In this document: positions 25,034 to 34,317 of the stretch, piece after piece | Position numbering within the stretch: the first letter of the stretch is position 1 | How the letters are laid out: each line of letters begins with the position of its first letter | Source: Hymenobacter cheonanensis | GTDB lineage: Bacteria; Bacteroidota; Bacteroidia; Cytophagales; Hymenobacteraceae | Assembly (NCBI RefSeq): GCF_030581075.1 | Contig: NZ_JAUQSW010000004.1 | Span: 248,001 to 312,000, forward strand | Direction: 5' to 3' | DNA: 64,000 nucleotides | Position numbers and translations under genes: made by a program | The notes under the pieces: model-generated | What the model saw: only the letters and a program-made list of their open reading frames with translations | Databases searched by the model: none | What the model was told of the DNA's origin: nothing

Positions 25034-25369
25034 CTAGTTGGCGCCGGTGCCGTTGGTGGTGCCGCTGGCGCCGGTGCCGCCCGTGGTGGGGGTGCCGGTG
25101 GTACCCGTGGGGCTGCCGCTCATGGTGCCGCCCGTGGTGGAGGTGCCGGGGCTGCTGCCGTTCATGGTGCCGCTGGCCGGGGCGCCCATTGTGCCGCCCG
25201 AGCCCGTCGAGTCGGGCATGCCGCCTACTTTGCTCGCCGCCGAGTCGGTGCCCAGGGTGCTGCTAGGGGTGTTGGTAGAAGTGTCGGTGCCGTTGCCGCC
25301 GCAGCTGCCCAGCAGCAGGCCGCCGAGCATAAGGGCCGCTAGGGCGCGGCCGGAAAAGGAATGTCGCAT
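25034..25369 (-). CDS. Gly/Thr/Ser-rich low-complexity lipoprotein
   Basis: The 111-residue protein has a basic N-terminus, a hydrophobic core and a lipobox, LLLGSC (Cys at about 23), so it should be lipid-anchored. The mature part is almost entirely Gly, Thr, Ser, Pro, Asn and Ala, with loose repeats of the form GTxxGTMxGS. It has no fold signature and is probably an extended, disordered spacer on the cell surface. The repetitive DNA also opens long artefactual frames on the other strand. It has its own terminator. Confidence 0.72.
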   Translation of the reverse strand: MRHSFSGRALAALMLGGLLLGSCGGNGTDTSTNTPSSTLGTDSAASKVGGMPDSTGSGGTMGAPASGTMNGSSPGTSTTGGTMSGSPTGTTGTPTTGGTGASGTTNGTGAN

Positions 25370-25722
25370 ACAAAAAAGGGCGTAGGTGAAAAGCTAACTA
25401 ATTGGTATACGGCGGGTCAGTAGAATAGGCTGGCCAAGACACACCTACTCTTCTGCTATCGAGCTAGCCCACTGGCGGCCCTGGCACGGCCCGCGCCGCT
25501 TGCTCTGGTGCAAGGCCGCCCGCAGGCAGCGCCCGCCGCTGAGGTTGGGATGGGCCCAACCGGCCCGGCTCGCGTTTCTGCCCGCTGGCCCCTGCTGGCC
25601 CACGCTCGCGCCGCCTGGCCGGATGGGCCGGCCGGTAATTTCTGGCGCAATTGCCCGGCCGGGCGGGCGACGCGACGCGGGCACTGTAGCTTTGTAGGTT
25701 CGCTTATTCTCACTGGGTATAT
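25370..25722. other. intergenic region without a supported gene
   Basis: This GC-rich stretch offers short open frames in several phases, none with a recognisable domain or signal peptide. The last 60 bases are AT-richer (GTAGCTTTGTAGG near 25685 resembles a TAnnTTTG element) and probably hold the promoter of the gene at 25723. Confidence 0.45.
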
Positions 25723-26142
25723 ATGACATCCCGCGCATTGGAAAAACTCTACTTCGAAAGTGCCGCCGGCCGGCTCTATTATAATGCCGCCGGCTACGTG
25801 CGCCTGGCCTGGGCACCCGGCCGCCTGTCGCTCGCCGCTATTCAGGCCTACTACGAGCAGGTGCTGGCCCTGCTCATCAGCACGGGCAGCCACCGCATTT
25901 TGTCCGAGCACGGGCAGCGGGCGCCCCTGCCGGTTGAGGCCCAGCAGTGGCTCACTACCAATTGGATACCGCGTGCGCAGTCGCTGGCCCGCACCCGGCA
26001 CTGCGCCATTGTGGAGGGGGCCAACCCCCTGCACCGCCTCTCTACCCAGTCGGTGGTGAGCGCGGCGCCCAGCGATTTTACGTTCAAGCGCTTCGATACC
26101 ATTCAGGAAGCCGAAGCCTGGCTGGCCGGTGTGGCCCAATAA
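25723..26142 (+). CDS. hypothetical protein, STAS/SpoIIAA-like
   Basis: The 139-residue soluble protein begins MTSRALEKLYFESAAGRLYY and ends FKRFDTIQEAEAWLAG. A strand-helix pattern with YYEQVLALLISTGSHRILSE in the middle fits a small alpha/beta STAS-like fold. It resembles the protein at 21375-21806 in size and in its closing EAxAWL helix. A TAGCTTTG-type promoter word lies about 35 bases upstream. It is monocistronic, with a shared terminator downstream. Function unknown. Confidence 0.68.
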   Translation: MTSRALEKLYFESAAGRLYYNAAGYVRLAWAPGRLSLAAIQAYYEQVLALLISTGSHRILSEHGQRAPLPVEAQQWLTTNWIPRAQSLARTRHCAIVEGANPLHRLSTQSVVSAAPSDFTFKRFDTIQEAEAWLAGVAQ

Positions 26143-26180
26143 CGGAATTGTGCAGCTGGCCGGCTAGGGCAGCATACGCA

Positions 26181-26210
26181 AAAAAGCCCGGCCAATCGGC
26201 CGGGCTTTTT
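26181..26210. terminator. bidirectional intrinsic terminator
   Basis: AAAAAGCCCGGCC and GGCCGGGCTTTTT form a perfect 13-bp stem around AATC, between two convergent genes. Confidence 0.92.
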
Positions 26211-26236
26211 GGTTGATAAACAGACGCTAGCCGTGC

Positions 26237-28738
26237 TTATTGCTTCACGAAGCGCTGCACGAAGGTGTGCTGGCCGTCGCTGGCGCGCAGCAGGTAGAGG
26301 CCGCCGGCCAGGCCCGACACGTCGAGCTGGCCATTGCCCTGGTAGCGGGCGGCCGATACGGCCGCGCCGCGGGCGTCGAGTACTTCCACCTTAGTGAGGG
26401 TGGCATTCGAGCTAAGCGACAGCGTGAGCGTGGTAAGCGCCGGGTTGGGGTAGAGGCTCAGCACGGCATCGGCGCTGAGGCTGGCCGTGGCCGGGCCGGC
26501 CAGCGAGGCTACGGCCGGGGCCGCAATGGTGCCGCCCGTCACGCTGATGCTGTAGTCCTCGGTTTCGCCGTAGCTGTAGCTGCCGCAGGCGGTGGTGGCC
26601 GAGTTGTCGCTCATTACCACGCGCAGGCGGGTTGTGCCGTTTTTGGCGGTGGTGGGTACCGTCCAGGTGCTGGTGACGTTGCCGGCAGTGGCGGCTACCG
26701 AGCCATAGTCCATGCGCTCGGCGCTCTCGAAGGTCCCGTTCTGGTTCCAGTCCACGTAAATGCCCCAGTACTCGGTGTAGGCCGAGCCGGTGAAGCCAGC
26801 GCTCAGGGTCATGGTCTGGCTCGAGCCGGCCGCTACGCTGGTGCTCAGGGCCGTGCCATCGTAATAGCCACCATCGGCGCCGCTGCTGCGGTTGATGCTG
26901 CCAAGCTGCACCAGGTCAATGTACTCATACGCCACGCTGCTGCCCTTGCTGGTGCAGTACGTAACGGTAGCCGGCGGAGTAGTGGTGCCGCCGCCGCTGT
27001 AAGCCGCGCCGATGCCCACGGCTGCCCAGGCGTTGGTTACCGACTGCGTCTGGGTCGAGGTAGCGCCAAACAGGTCGGTAGCCGCCTGAATGGAGTAGGT
27101 ACGGGCGTTGGCGTAGGTCGAGCTGGCCGTCATGTACACGCTTTCCATGCGGAAAGTGATTTTGGCAGCGTCGGTGAGGCCAATGCCCGTCACGGCGAAG
27201 GCTGCGCCCTTCTCGTTGGTGCCGCTTTTGCCGGCGCTGATGAGGTAGTACCAGTAGTTGAGCACGCCTGAGTTGGTGTGCACGCCGCCGTTGTCGGCGG
27301 TGCCGGTATACCAGTTGGTGCCTTTGTAGTAAGCCGGCTGGCCGTAAGTGCCGGGGCTGCTCATCGAGCGCAGGGCGCCGCCGGCCTTCATGATTTCCTC
27401 GCCAATGAGGTAGGTCGACTTGCCGGTGAGGGTATATTTATCCACCGTGTACTTCTCCACGCTAGCCCCCCAGATGTCGGAGAGGCCCTCGTTCATGGCG
27501 CCCGACTCGTTGGAATACGTCAGGTTGGCGGTTTTTTCGCACACCGCGTGGCCGATTTCGTGGCCGCACACGTCGAGGGCCGTCAGGGGCTTGAAGGTGC
27601 TGGCGCCGTCGCCGTAAGTCATTACCGAGCCGTTCCAGTAGGCATTTTCGTAGCCCACGCCGTCGCCGGGCGTGTCGTCGAAGTGCACGTAGCTCTTGAT
27701 TTTAGCGCCCGCGTTGTCGTAGCTGTTGCGCCCAAAAACGCCCTTCCAATAATCATAGGTGCTTTGCGCGCCGAAGTGCGCATCGCCGGCCACGTTGTCG
27801 TAGTTGGCGTTGTTGTACTCCGTCCAGCTGTTGTCGGCATCAATGAAGTCGGTGGCCGACGTGTAGCTGCTGCCCTTCTTGCAGTTGTAGGTTTCGATGC
27901 CCAGGCCGCGGGTGTACTCGCGCAGGTGGTAGCCGCCGGTAGCAGTTTCATCGGCCAGCGAGCGGTTGCCGCTGTAGGCGGTGGCAAAAGTGGCCGTGGC
28001 GGCCGTAGCCGTAGTATTATGGGTGCCCTTGGTGCTGCGCGTGCTGTGCTTGATGATGTCATCCTTGAGCACAATTTCGCCCGAGTGGGCATCTACGTAG
28101 ATGTAGGCGCGGCTCACCGGCTGCTCGGCATACACGTTAAGTTTCCAGGCCAGCACCAGGGGGCCGGTTTCGGCATTCTGGCGGGCGTCGCGCACCAGCA
28201 CCAGCTCGCCCTGCGGCTTGTAGGTGGCGGCGGGGTCGCTTTCCATCACCTTTAGGCCGGCTTCCTCGCGGGCATCCTGCCACATGTATTTTTTGGCGCC
28301 TACAAAGGCCATCGCCCGGGCCAGGGCCGCGTCGGCGCTCAGCGAGGGCGTCACGTTGGCCACTTCTATCTTTTCGAAGTCGCCGCTCAGCGTCTCAATC
28401 TGGCCGCCGCGCGAGTGGGCCGTGTACGTGGCGTGCTCCACCTTCACGCCTTTGTAAAACTGCTCGAACTTCTGGTGGCTGAAGCCGAGCTGGTCAGTTT
28501 CGGTGCGGGCGGGCTTCAGCTGGTCGTTGGTGCCTAGCGCCAGCTGCTGGCGCAATACCAACTCGCCATCGGCGGCGCGGGAGGCGGCGCGGCCGGCCGG
28601 CGTAAACTGGATGAGGGTGGGCTGGCCGTCGCGGCCAAGTTCTTTCTTGGCAACGCGGCCATCTTGCGCGCTAGCCAGGTGAGGGAGGGTTGCGGCGGAC
28701 ATGGCAAGCCAGGCCACTGCGTGGTACTTGTGGAACAT
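26237..28738 (-). CDS. secreted M4 (thermolysin) metalloprotease with GEVED domain and T9SS sorting tail
   Basis: The chosen start gives MFHKYHAVAWLAMSAATLPH, a signal peptide; an upstream ATG adds 18 basic residues. The order is an FTP propeptide region (KFEQFYKGVKVEHATYTAHS), a PepSY-like part, then the catalytic domain with HEIGHAVCEKT (zinc-binding HExxH with Ile in the third position) and EGLSDIWGASVE (third ligand and Asp). The zinc-domain C-terminus includes GGVHTNSGVLNYWYYLIS. A GEVED domain (DWNQNGTFESAERMDYG, GETEDYSISV) and a type A T9SS sorting domain (LYPNPALTTLTLSL, GGLYLLR, FVQRFVKQ) follow. It should be exported by the type IX system as an extracellular protease. Confidence 0.95.
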   Translation of the reverse strand: MFHKYHAVAWLAMSAATLPHLASAQDGRVAKKELGRDGQPTLIQFTPAGRAASRAADGELVLRQQLALGTNDQLKPARTETDQLGFSHQKFEQFYKGVKVEHATYTAHSRGGQIETLSGDFEKIEVANVTPSLSADAALARAMAFVGAKKYMWQDAREEAGLKVMESDPAATYKPQGELVLVRDARQNAETGPLVLAWKLNVYAEQPVSRAYIYVDAHSGEIVLKDDIIKHSTRSTKGTHNTTATAATATFATAYSGNRSLADETATGGYHLREYTRGLGIETYNCKKGSSYTSATDFIDADNSWTEYNNANYDNVAGDAHFGAQSTYDYWKGVFGRNSYDNAGAKIKSYVHFDDTPGDGVGYENAYWNGSVMTYGDGASTFKPLTALDVCGHEIGHAVCEKTANLTYSNESGAMNEGLSDIWGASVEKYTVDKYTLTGKSTYLIGEEIMKAGGALRSMSSPGTYGQPAYYKGTNWYTGTADNGGVHTNSGVLNYWYYLISAGKSGTNEKGAAFAVTGIGLTDAAKITFRMESVYMTASSTYANARTYSIQAATDLFGATSTQTQSVTNAWAAVGIGAAYSGGGTTTPPATVTYCTSKGSSVAYEYIDLVQLGSINRSSGADGGYYDGTALSTSVAAGSSQTMTLSAGFTGSAYTEYWGIYVDWNQNGTFESAERMDYGSVAATAGNVTSTWTVPTTAKNGTTRLRVVMSDNSATTACGSYSYGETEDYSISVTGGTIAAPAVASLAGPATASLSADAVLSLYPNPALTTLTLSLSSNATLTKVEVLDARGAAVSAARYQGNGQLDVSGLAGGLYLLRASDGQHTFVQRFVKQ

Positions 28739-29294
28739 AGAACGTTGGTTTGGTAAAAAGAGAGAGTGTAAAATTGCCCGAAGGCGGCGCAAGATAGAGA
28801 AACATTTTATATCGCCAAACTTTCACTTTATGAATTTTAAATGAAGTATTGAATGCGATGAGTAGCTTGATTTACACCTTCTTCCTGCAATAGTTTCCAT
28901 TAATATGAGTTTAAATGCAGTACGACATGATTTTTGGCTGAACCCGGAATAAGCGGTCAGGCCCAAACGATAGGCCCATGTGCCAGCCCCTGGCGGCCGC
29001 TCGACGAAATTGGACAATGAGAAGAAGCGATTTTGGGTGAAAAAGCCGAAATTTTGTGGAGGCCAGGGCCGGCGGGCTGGTTGCTGTGCCCGGCAAAAGG
29101 CCCGGGGCGGCCTGGCCAGCGCATCCAAAACGCGCTGAAAGCCCGTAGGTACCCACCACCGCTGCCCGGGTTTTTACGCCCAAAGCTTGCCGGCCAGCCC
29201 ACCCACCGGGCGTAACTAAGGCCGGTACTTGGTCGTTACGGCACGGTGCTTGTTTACTGGCCAGGCATCCAGTTGATTTTAGCTTTCTTTCGCC
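28739..29294. other. intergenic region, promoter side of the protease gene; no gene seen
   Basis: The first 180 bases are AT-rich and likely hold the protease promoter. The remainder is GC-rich with short frames on both strands that lack signal peptides, domains or consistent codon bias. The last 30 bases include TTTTAGCTTTCTTTCGCC just before the next ATG, a weak promoter-like word (TAGCTTTC). Confidence 0.45.
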
Positions 29295-29837
29295 ATGAAA
29301 AATCTTCGCGTTTTCTTCAGTCTTTTCCTATTAGCGGCCATTCTGGGTAGCACGTTCACTGTGCAGGCGCAGCGCCGCTTTAGCCCGCAGGCCAAAGGCG
29401 CCGTTATCGGCGCTGGTGGCGGGGCCATTTTGGGCGCCGTTATCAATAAGCGCAACCGCAAAGTAGGCGGCCTCATCGGGGGCCTGGCCGGTGCCGGCGC
29501 TGGCTACGCTGTGGGTAAGCACATCGACAATCGCCAGAAAAAGCGGGCCGCCGCTATTGCGGCCGTAGAGCGGCAGGAAGCTTACCGCGCCGCGGCCAAC
29601 CGCCGCGCCTACCTGGCTAGCCGCCCCACCACCGTTACTACCCGCGAAACAGTGGTGCGGGGCTACACGCCCTCGGCTACTACGGCGGTTGCCGCCGGCG
29701 CCACCGCCCTCACGGCCGCCTCGGTAATGCCGGGCTACCCGGCTATGGCTACGGCCTCGGCCTACTTGCCCAACCCCGCCCCGGCCGACCCCTCTAACCC
29801 CTACGCGGGAACCACGTATCGCCAGCGTAGCTGGTAG
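29295..29837 (+). CDS. glycine-zipper (YMGG-like) envelope protein
   Basis: The 180-residue protein has a signal peptide (MKNLRVFFSLFLLAAILGST) and a glycine zipper at about residues 35-75: GAVIGAGGGAILGAVINKRN and GGLIGGLAGAGAGYAVG, two hydrophobic stretches with GxxxG spacing and a basic joint. A helical KKRAAAIAAVERQEAYRA part and a low-complexity Thr/Ala/Pro tail ending YAGTTYRQRSW follow. Such proteins insert into or bridge membranes, often under stress. The terminator follows within 25 bases. Confidence 0.82.
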   Translation: MKNLRVFFSLFLLAAILGSTFTVQAQRRFSPQAKGAVIGAGGGAILGAVINKRNRKVGGLIGGLAGAGAGYAVGKHIDNRQKKRAAAIAAVERQEAYRAAANRRAYLASRPTTVTTRETVVRGYTPSATTAVAAGATALTAASVMPGYPAMATASAYLPNPAPADPSNPYAGTTYRQRSW

Positions 29838-29860
29838 CCGCCGCACCCAGCGGCTGCGCA

Positions 29861-29888
29861 AAAGCCCAGGCCGCCCGGCCTGGGCTTT
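29861..29888 (+). terminator. intrinsic terminator
   Basis: AAAGCCCAGGCC-GCCC-GGCCTGGGCTTT is a perfect 12-bp stem, ending the glycine-zipper transcript. The T run is short but a T-rich tract follows. Confidence 0.82.
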
Positions 29889-29929
29889 TGGTTTCTTTCT
29901 CCGTTCTTTCTCTCAAACACCTGATTATC

Positions 29930-30403
29930 ATGCGTACTTCCCTGGCCCGCCTTGTGTTGCTAGGTGCCCTGCCGCTGCTGGCGGCGTGCAGCAAATCAGC
30001 CGACTCGGCGGCGGCTAGCGCCACTAGTGCCGCCGACCTCGACCGGCAGTTTCTCACTGCCTGGAACAACAAGGACCTCGAAAAAACCCTCAGCTACCTC
30101 GCCGACGATGTGCAGTTTTTGCAGGGCAATGCCCACTTCAGCGGCAAGGCCGAGGTGAGCGATAAATGGGTGCGCGCCACCCAAGGCAGCATCAGCAACC
30201 TGCGCACCAGCGTGGTGAGCGCCACCAGCACCGACAAGCTGGCCTACGAGGCCGGTACGTTTTCGGTGGATGTGCTGCCGGCCAGCGGCCAGCCGGCCGG
30301 CGTGGGTCAGGGCAACTTTTTGCTGCTGTGGAAGCCCGCTGCCGATGGCACCTGGAAGCTGAGCTACGCCCAGCTCGAAGACCTGCCCGTGCTGCGCCGC
30401 TAG
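29930..30403 (+). CDS. SnoaL/DUF4440-like lipoprotein
   Basis: I chose the ATG that gives MRTSLARLVLLGALPLLAAC, an exact lipoprotein signal with lipobox LLAAC (Cys20). The 157-residue protein then has DLDRQFLTAWNNKDLEKTLS and YLADDVQFLQGNAHFSGKAE, the opening helix and strand of the NTF2-like SnoaL/DUF4440 fold, and closes with NFLLLWKPAADGTWKLSYAQ. Members bind small ligands or act as accessory domains; the role here is not known. A related NTF2-like secreted protein is encoded at 39367. Confidence 0.85.
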   Translation: MRTSLARLVLLGALPLLAACSKSADSAAASATSAADLDRQFLTAWNNKDLEKTLSYLADDVQFLQGNAHFSGKAEVSDKWVRATQGSISNLRTSVVSATSTDKLAYEAGTFSVDVLPASGQPAGVGQGNFLLLWKPAADGTWKLSYAQLEDLPVLRR

Positions 30404-30425
30404 GCCCGTTAGTCAATTTAACAAT

Positions 30426-30456
30426 GCAAGCCGCTGGCCCCTGGCCAGCGGCTTGC
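30426..30456 (+). terminator. hairpin after the lipoprotein gene (terminator-like)
   Basis: GCAAGCCGCTGGCC and GGCCAGCGGCTTGC pair perfectly (14 bp) around CCT. There is no T tract, so it may stabilise the 3' end or attenuate rather than terminate efficiently. Confidence 0.6.
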
Positions 30457-30503
30457 GTATGTACGGGGCCCGCCACTCGGTTGGCGCCGTATTCTTGCCC
30501 AGT

Positions 30504-31136
30504 ATGATTTCAACTTTGCACCCCAACCTGCCCGCAGCGGCCGACTTGCAGCGCCTCGGCAAAGCGCTGGCCGCGCTCGACGCCATTAATTCGCCCGACT
30601 GGGAGTACCGCTACTACTCGTACAACCCGGAGTGGAGTGAGCAGGAGCAGGTGCTCGAAATGCGCGACGGCGAGGGCGACCAGATGCTGATTTTATTTCG
30701 GCCCGAAGGCTGTGTCATCAACGGCTTTCTGCACGAATACGACCAGCCCGACCTCAGGCAGGTGACGCGCGGCCTGCCCGCGGCCTTCGACGACTTTATG
30801 TTTGGCGAGCCGGTGGCCTCCATCGGCACCACGTTTTGCCTGTGGTACACGCCGGCCCACGGCTGGCAGCACGGCGTGGTGGAGAACGAGGACGATGGCT
30901 CGGAGGAGCTGCTGGAGATTTTTGATAACCAGCCCGCTACCTATGCCGAGTGGGCCAACGAATATTACCTCGATGATACGGACCGCGCTCTGCTTACGCC
31001 CGAGGCCGTAGCGGCCGTGTACCACCACGAGCCGCTGACCAAGGAAAAGGTGCTGGCCATCAATGAAGAAACCACCGACTGGACCATGCTCGCCGCCGAC
31101 TTGCAGGAAATCGGGTATCCCTACAACTTCAGCTAG
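30504..31136 (+). CDS. hypothetical acidic cytoplasmic protein, 210 aa
   Basis: The chosen ATG gives MISTLHPNLPAAADLQRLGK; TATTCTTG lies six bases upstream and resembles a promoter element. The protein is acidic, with WEYRYYSYNPEWSEQEQVLE, GDQMLILFRPEGCVINGFLH and TTFCLWYTPAHGWQHGVVEN, and no membrane segment. The Trp/Tyr-rich beta pattern recalls immunity-type or SMI1-like folds, but I cannot assign it. It is followed after 19 bases by the cyclic-nucleotide phosphodiesterase gene, so the two are probably an operon. Confidence 0.72.
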   Translation: MISTLHPNLPAAADLQRLGKALAALDAINSPDWEYRYYSYNPEWSEQEQVLEMRDGEGDQMLILFRPEGCVINGFLHEYDQPDLRQVTRGLPAAFDDFMFGEPVASIGTTFCLWYTPAHGWQHGVVENEDDGSEELLEIFDNQPATYAEWANEYYLDDTDRALLTPEAVAAVYHHEPLTKEKVLAINEETTDWTMLAADLQEIGYPYNFS

Positions 31137-31155
31137 CGCCGCCGTGGCCCGGGCA

Positions 31156-32106
31156 ATGCGAAAGTGGTGGGTGCTAGCCAGCTGGCTGCTGGCCTGGCCC
31201 GCGGGGGCGCAGCCGGCCAGCCCCACCTTTAGCGTGGTGCCGCTGGGGGTGAAGGGCGGCCTGGCCGAAGGCAACCTCTCGGCCTACCTGGTGGCCGCGG
31301 CGGGCCGCCCCGATTACATCTGCCTCGACGCGGGCAGCCTGCGGCCGGGTGCGGAAAAGGCCGTGGCGAGCCACGTTTTTGCTACGCCGGTTGAGGAGGT
31401 ACTGCGGCAGCGCATCAAGGGCTACTGCCTGTCGCACCCGCACCTCGACCACGTGGCGGGCCTGCTGCTCAATGCTCCCGATGATGCCGCCAAGCCAATT
31501 TATGGGCTAGCCAGTTGCCTGGCCACCGTGCAGCAGGATTATTTCAACTGGCGCGCCTGGCCCAACTTCGGCAACGGCGGCCCGCCGCCCGCGCTGGGCA
31601 AGTACCAGCTGCGGCCCCTGGCGCCCGGCCAGGAAACGGCCCTCGAAAATACGTCGCTCAGCGTGCGGGCTTTTCCACTCAGCCACGGCAGCAACATGCA
31701 GAGCACGGCTTTTTTGGTACGCAGCGGGGCTAGCTACCTGTTGTACCTGGGCGACACTGGCGCCGATGAAGTAGAGCATTCGCGTTGCCTGCACAGCCTC
31801 TGGCTAGCCGTGTGGCCCCTGGTGCAGGCCCACCAGGTAAAGGCCATTTTCATCGAGGCTTCTTATCCCAATGCGCAACCCACCGCGCAGCTGTTCGGCC
31901 ACCTCACGCCGGCGCTGCTGCTGCGCGAGCTAGGGGTGCTGGCGCAGCTTGCGGGCCCGGCGGCGGTGCGTGGACTGCCGGTTGTGATTACCCACCTCAA
32001 GCCCACGCCTGGCAACGAGGCACTTATCAAAGAGCAGCTGGCGGCCGGTAATACGCTGGGGCTGCGGTTGGTTTTTCCCGAGCAGGGGCGGGCGTTGCAG
32101 TTCTGA
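31156..32106 (+). CDS. periplasmic class II 3',5'-cyclic-nucleotide phosphodiesterase
   Basis: The 316-residue protein has a signal peptide (MRKWWVLASWLLAWPAGAQ) and the class II phosphodiesterase signature LSHPHLDHVAGLLLN, with SFPLSHG-like AFPLSHGSNMQSTAFLV, YLLYLGDTGADEVE, IFIEASYPN and VVITHLKPTP supplying further metal ligands. These enzymes hydrolyse cAMP or cGMP; the exported location suggests scavenging of extracellular cyclic nucleotides or related phosphodiesters. I excluded a longer frame that starts inside the preceding gene because the signal peptide fixes this start. Confidence 0.9.
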   Translation: MRKWWVLASWLLAWPAGAQPASPTFSVVPLGVKGGLAEGNLSAYLVAAAGRPDYICLDAGSLRPGAEKAVASHVFATPVEEVLRQRIKGYCLSHPHLDHVAGLLLNAPDDAAKPIYGLASCLATVQQDYFNWRAWPNFGNGGPPPALGKYQLRPLAPGQETALENTSLSVRAFPLSHGSNMQSTAFLVRSGASYLLYLGDTGADEVEHSRCLHSLWLAVWPLVQAHQVKAIFIEASYPNAQPTAQLFGHLTPALLLRELGVLAQLAGPAAVRGLPVVITHLKPTPGNEALIKEQLAAGNTLGLRLVFPEQGRALQF

Positions 32107-32395
32107 GGGCGAATGCAATAACTGGGGGAAAACGGGGCTACTCTGCCCAGCCGCTCGCCGTAGCTCTACCGCACCGCTGGGGTCGTTTGGCGGGGAGGCC
32201 ACGCCCAGCGAACGCCGGATGAAAAGAGCCCGAAAGCGGGAGTGCTGCCCACGCCCCAAGAAGCAAATAACTACTCGCGCCCGGCCCCGGCGCCAGTAAA
32301 ATACAGTGCCGGGCGTAACGAACCAGCCGCGGGGCGGTAGTCGAGATAGCAGCCGAAAAGCTGCACCTTTGCGTCTCGTTCTTTTCTGCTTGGTC

Positions 32396-34291
32396 ATGCA
32401 TTTGCGCCGCCAGTTTGCCAGCCTGTTTTTGCTAGCTATGCTTTGCCTGGCTGCCCCTGCGCTGTGGGCGCAGGCGCCCGCGGTGGCTCGCCTCAAAGCC
32501 GCTCTGCGCCAACCCATTAGCGAGGTGCCAGTGGCCGATTCGCTGCTAGCCCAGGCGCGGCAGCTGGGCTACGTGCCCGGCCAGATAGTGGCCCTGAGCC
32601 GGCTGGCCAGCCTGCGGCTGCAAGCCCAGCAGCCCGGGCAGGCCACGCCGCTGCTGCAAGAGGCCACGCAGCTGGCCGGCCAGCTCACCGAGCTTAGCGA
32701 AGAGGGCTGGGCCCTGAATGAAGTGGGGGCGGTGCAGCGGCGGCTGGCGCGCGTGGCGCCCGCCACCCTCCGGGCCTACGACCCCCTGGTGAAGGAGCTA
32801 GGGGCGGCGATGCGCCGCAACCGGCCCACGCCGCCCGAAATTCCTTCGCAAGAAGGCTTGGAAGTGCTCAGGGAATTGGGAATCAATCCGGTAGTGCCGA
32901 ACGGGCCAGCTACCGGCGCTGGCCGGCGCCTGGGCCGCGCTGTGCCGCCGGCGCCCACCCCAAGGCAGGAGGCAGTACCCCAGCCCGGCACTTCAGCCTT
33001 CCAGCAATACCTGCGTGCCCAGCTGGCCCAGGTTATCCCAACCGATAAGTGGCTCGATACCCTGCTAGCGGCCAAAAGCAGCTCGCCGCAGGTGGCGCGG
33101 CGCCTCGCGGCCAGCCGCCAGGCCCGCGACCGTAGCCAGGCCCTGAGCACCGCCGCCGCCCAACAGGGCAACTACGCCAAGGCGCTGGACTACTTCCGCC
33201 AGTACACGGCTTACAAGGACAGCCTCACTGCCGCCGCCACCGCCAACCGGCTCGCCACGCTGGCCTACCGCCAAAACCTGCTCCGCAAAGAAGCCCAGAT
33301 TCAGCGCCTTACCCAGGCCCGCCTGCTGAGCGAGCAGGAAGCGCAGCGCCAGCGGCAGGCGGTAACGAAGCTGGCCATCAGCTTTGCGCTCCTGGTGGGG
33401 CTAGCCGTGGTGCTCATCCGCAGCAACCGCGCCAAGCAGCGCGCCAACCAGCAGCTCAACGCGCAAAAGGAAGCCGTGCAGCAAGCCCTGGCCGACCTCA
33501 AAACTGCCCAAACCCAGCTCGTGCAGGCCGAGAAAATGGCCTCGCTGGGCGAACTCACGGCCGGCATCGCCCACGAGATTCAAAACCCGCTCAACTTCGT
33601 CACCAATTTCTCCGAAGTGAGCACCGAGCTGCTGGCCGAGCTGGCCGAAGAAGCTGCCCGCCCCACCCGCGACCCCGAGCTGGAGCGCGAGCTGCTGGCC
33701 GATGTGCAGGCCAACCTCCAGAAAATCAGCCAGCACGGCCAGCGCGCCTCGTCCATTGTGAAGGGCATGCTGGCCCACAGCCGCGCCAGCACCGGCGAGC
33801 GCCAGCCCACCGACCTCAACGCCCTCACCCAGGAGTACCTCCAGCTAGCCTACCACGGCGCCCGCGCCAAAGACAAGGGCTTCGATGCGCGTCTCACCAC
33901 CTACTTTGCGCCGGGGTTGCCCGCCGTGCCCGTCGTTCCCCAGGATATCAGCCGGGTGCTGCTCAATGTGCTCAGCAACGCCTTTTACGCCGTGCACCAG
34001 CGCCAGCGCACGGCCGGCCCCGGCTACCAGCCCGAGGTTCAGGTGCGCACTGAGCGCACGGCTAGCCAGGTCAACATTAAAATTCGCGACAATGGCAGCG
34101 GCGTGCCCGAGGCACTTAAGCAAAAGATATTCAACCCCTTCTTCACCACCAAGCCCACCGGCGAGGGCACCGGCCTGGGCCTCTCGCTCAGCTACGACAG
34201 CATCACCAAGGGCCACGGCGGTACTTTTACCCTAGCCAGCGAGGAAGGCCAGTTCACGGAAGTGACGATTACGTTGCCGGTGGGGAATTGA
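32396..34291 (+). CDS. TPR-like sensor histidine kinase
   Basis: The 631-residue protein begins with a signal sequence (MHLRRQFASLFLLAMLCLAA), followed by a helical periplasmic region with TPR character (about 30-310; LARQLGYVPGQIVALSRLAS-like repeats, NYAKALDYFRQYTAYKDSLT), one membrane helix (about 345-362), a coiled coil, then HisKA (MASLGELTAGIAHEIQNPLN, phospho-His in AHEIQ) and HATPase_c (LLNVLSNAFYAVH, IKIRDNGSGVPEALKQ, GTGLGLSLSYDSI). This layout is common in Bacteroidota. No response regulator is adjacent. An ACCTTTGCG word lies about 25 bases upstream of the ATG. Confidence 0.9.
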   Translation: MHLRRQFASLFLLAMLCLAAPALWAQAPAVARLKAALRQPISEVPVADSLLAQARQLGYVPGQIVALSRLASLRLQAQQPGQATPLLQEATQLAGQLTELSEEGWALNEVGAVQRRLARVAPATLRAYDPLVKELGAAMRRNRPTPPEIPSQEGLEVLRELGINPVVPNGPATGAGRRLGRAVPPAPTPRQEAVPQPGTSAFQQYLRAQLAQVIPTDKWLDTLLAAKSSSPQVARRLAASRQARDRSQALSTAAAQQGNYAKALDYFRQYTAYKDSLTAAATANRLATLAYRQNLLRKEAQIQRLTQARLLSEQEAQRQRQAVTKLAISFALLVGLAVVLIRSNRAKQRANQQLNAQKEAVQQALADLKTAQTQLVQAEKMASLGELTAGIAHEIQNPLNFVTNFSEVSTELLAELAEEAARPTRDPELERELLADVQANLQKISQHGQRASSIVKGMLAHSRASTGERQPTDLNALTQEYLQLAYHGARAKDKGFDARLTTYFAPGLPAVPVVPQDISRVLLNVLSNAFYAVHQRQRTAGPGYQPEVQVRTERTASQVNIKIRDNGSGVPEALKQKIFNPFFTTKPTGEGTGLGLSLSYDSITKGHGGTFTLASEEGQFTEVTITLPVGN

Positions 34292-34317
34292 GTACAATAC
34301 ACTTAGCTCTAAATACT

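Noticed and set aside
25456..26139. 227-codon minus-strand frame opposite the 25723 gene
   Set aside because: It is antisense with low-complexity composition; the plus-strand gene has a promoter-like element and terminator.
26240..28255. Two open frames of more than 300 codons antisense to the M4 protease
   Set aside because: They mirror the protease codons and contain only Ala/Gly/Val/His-rich sequence; the protease has catalytic motifs and a sorting domain.
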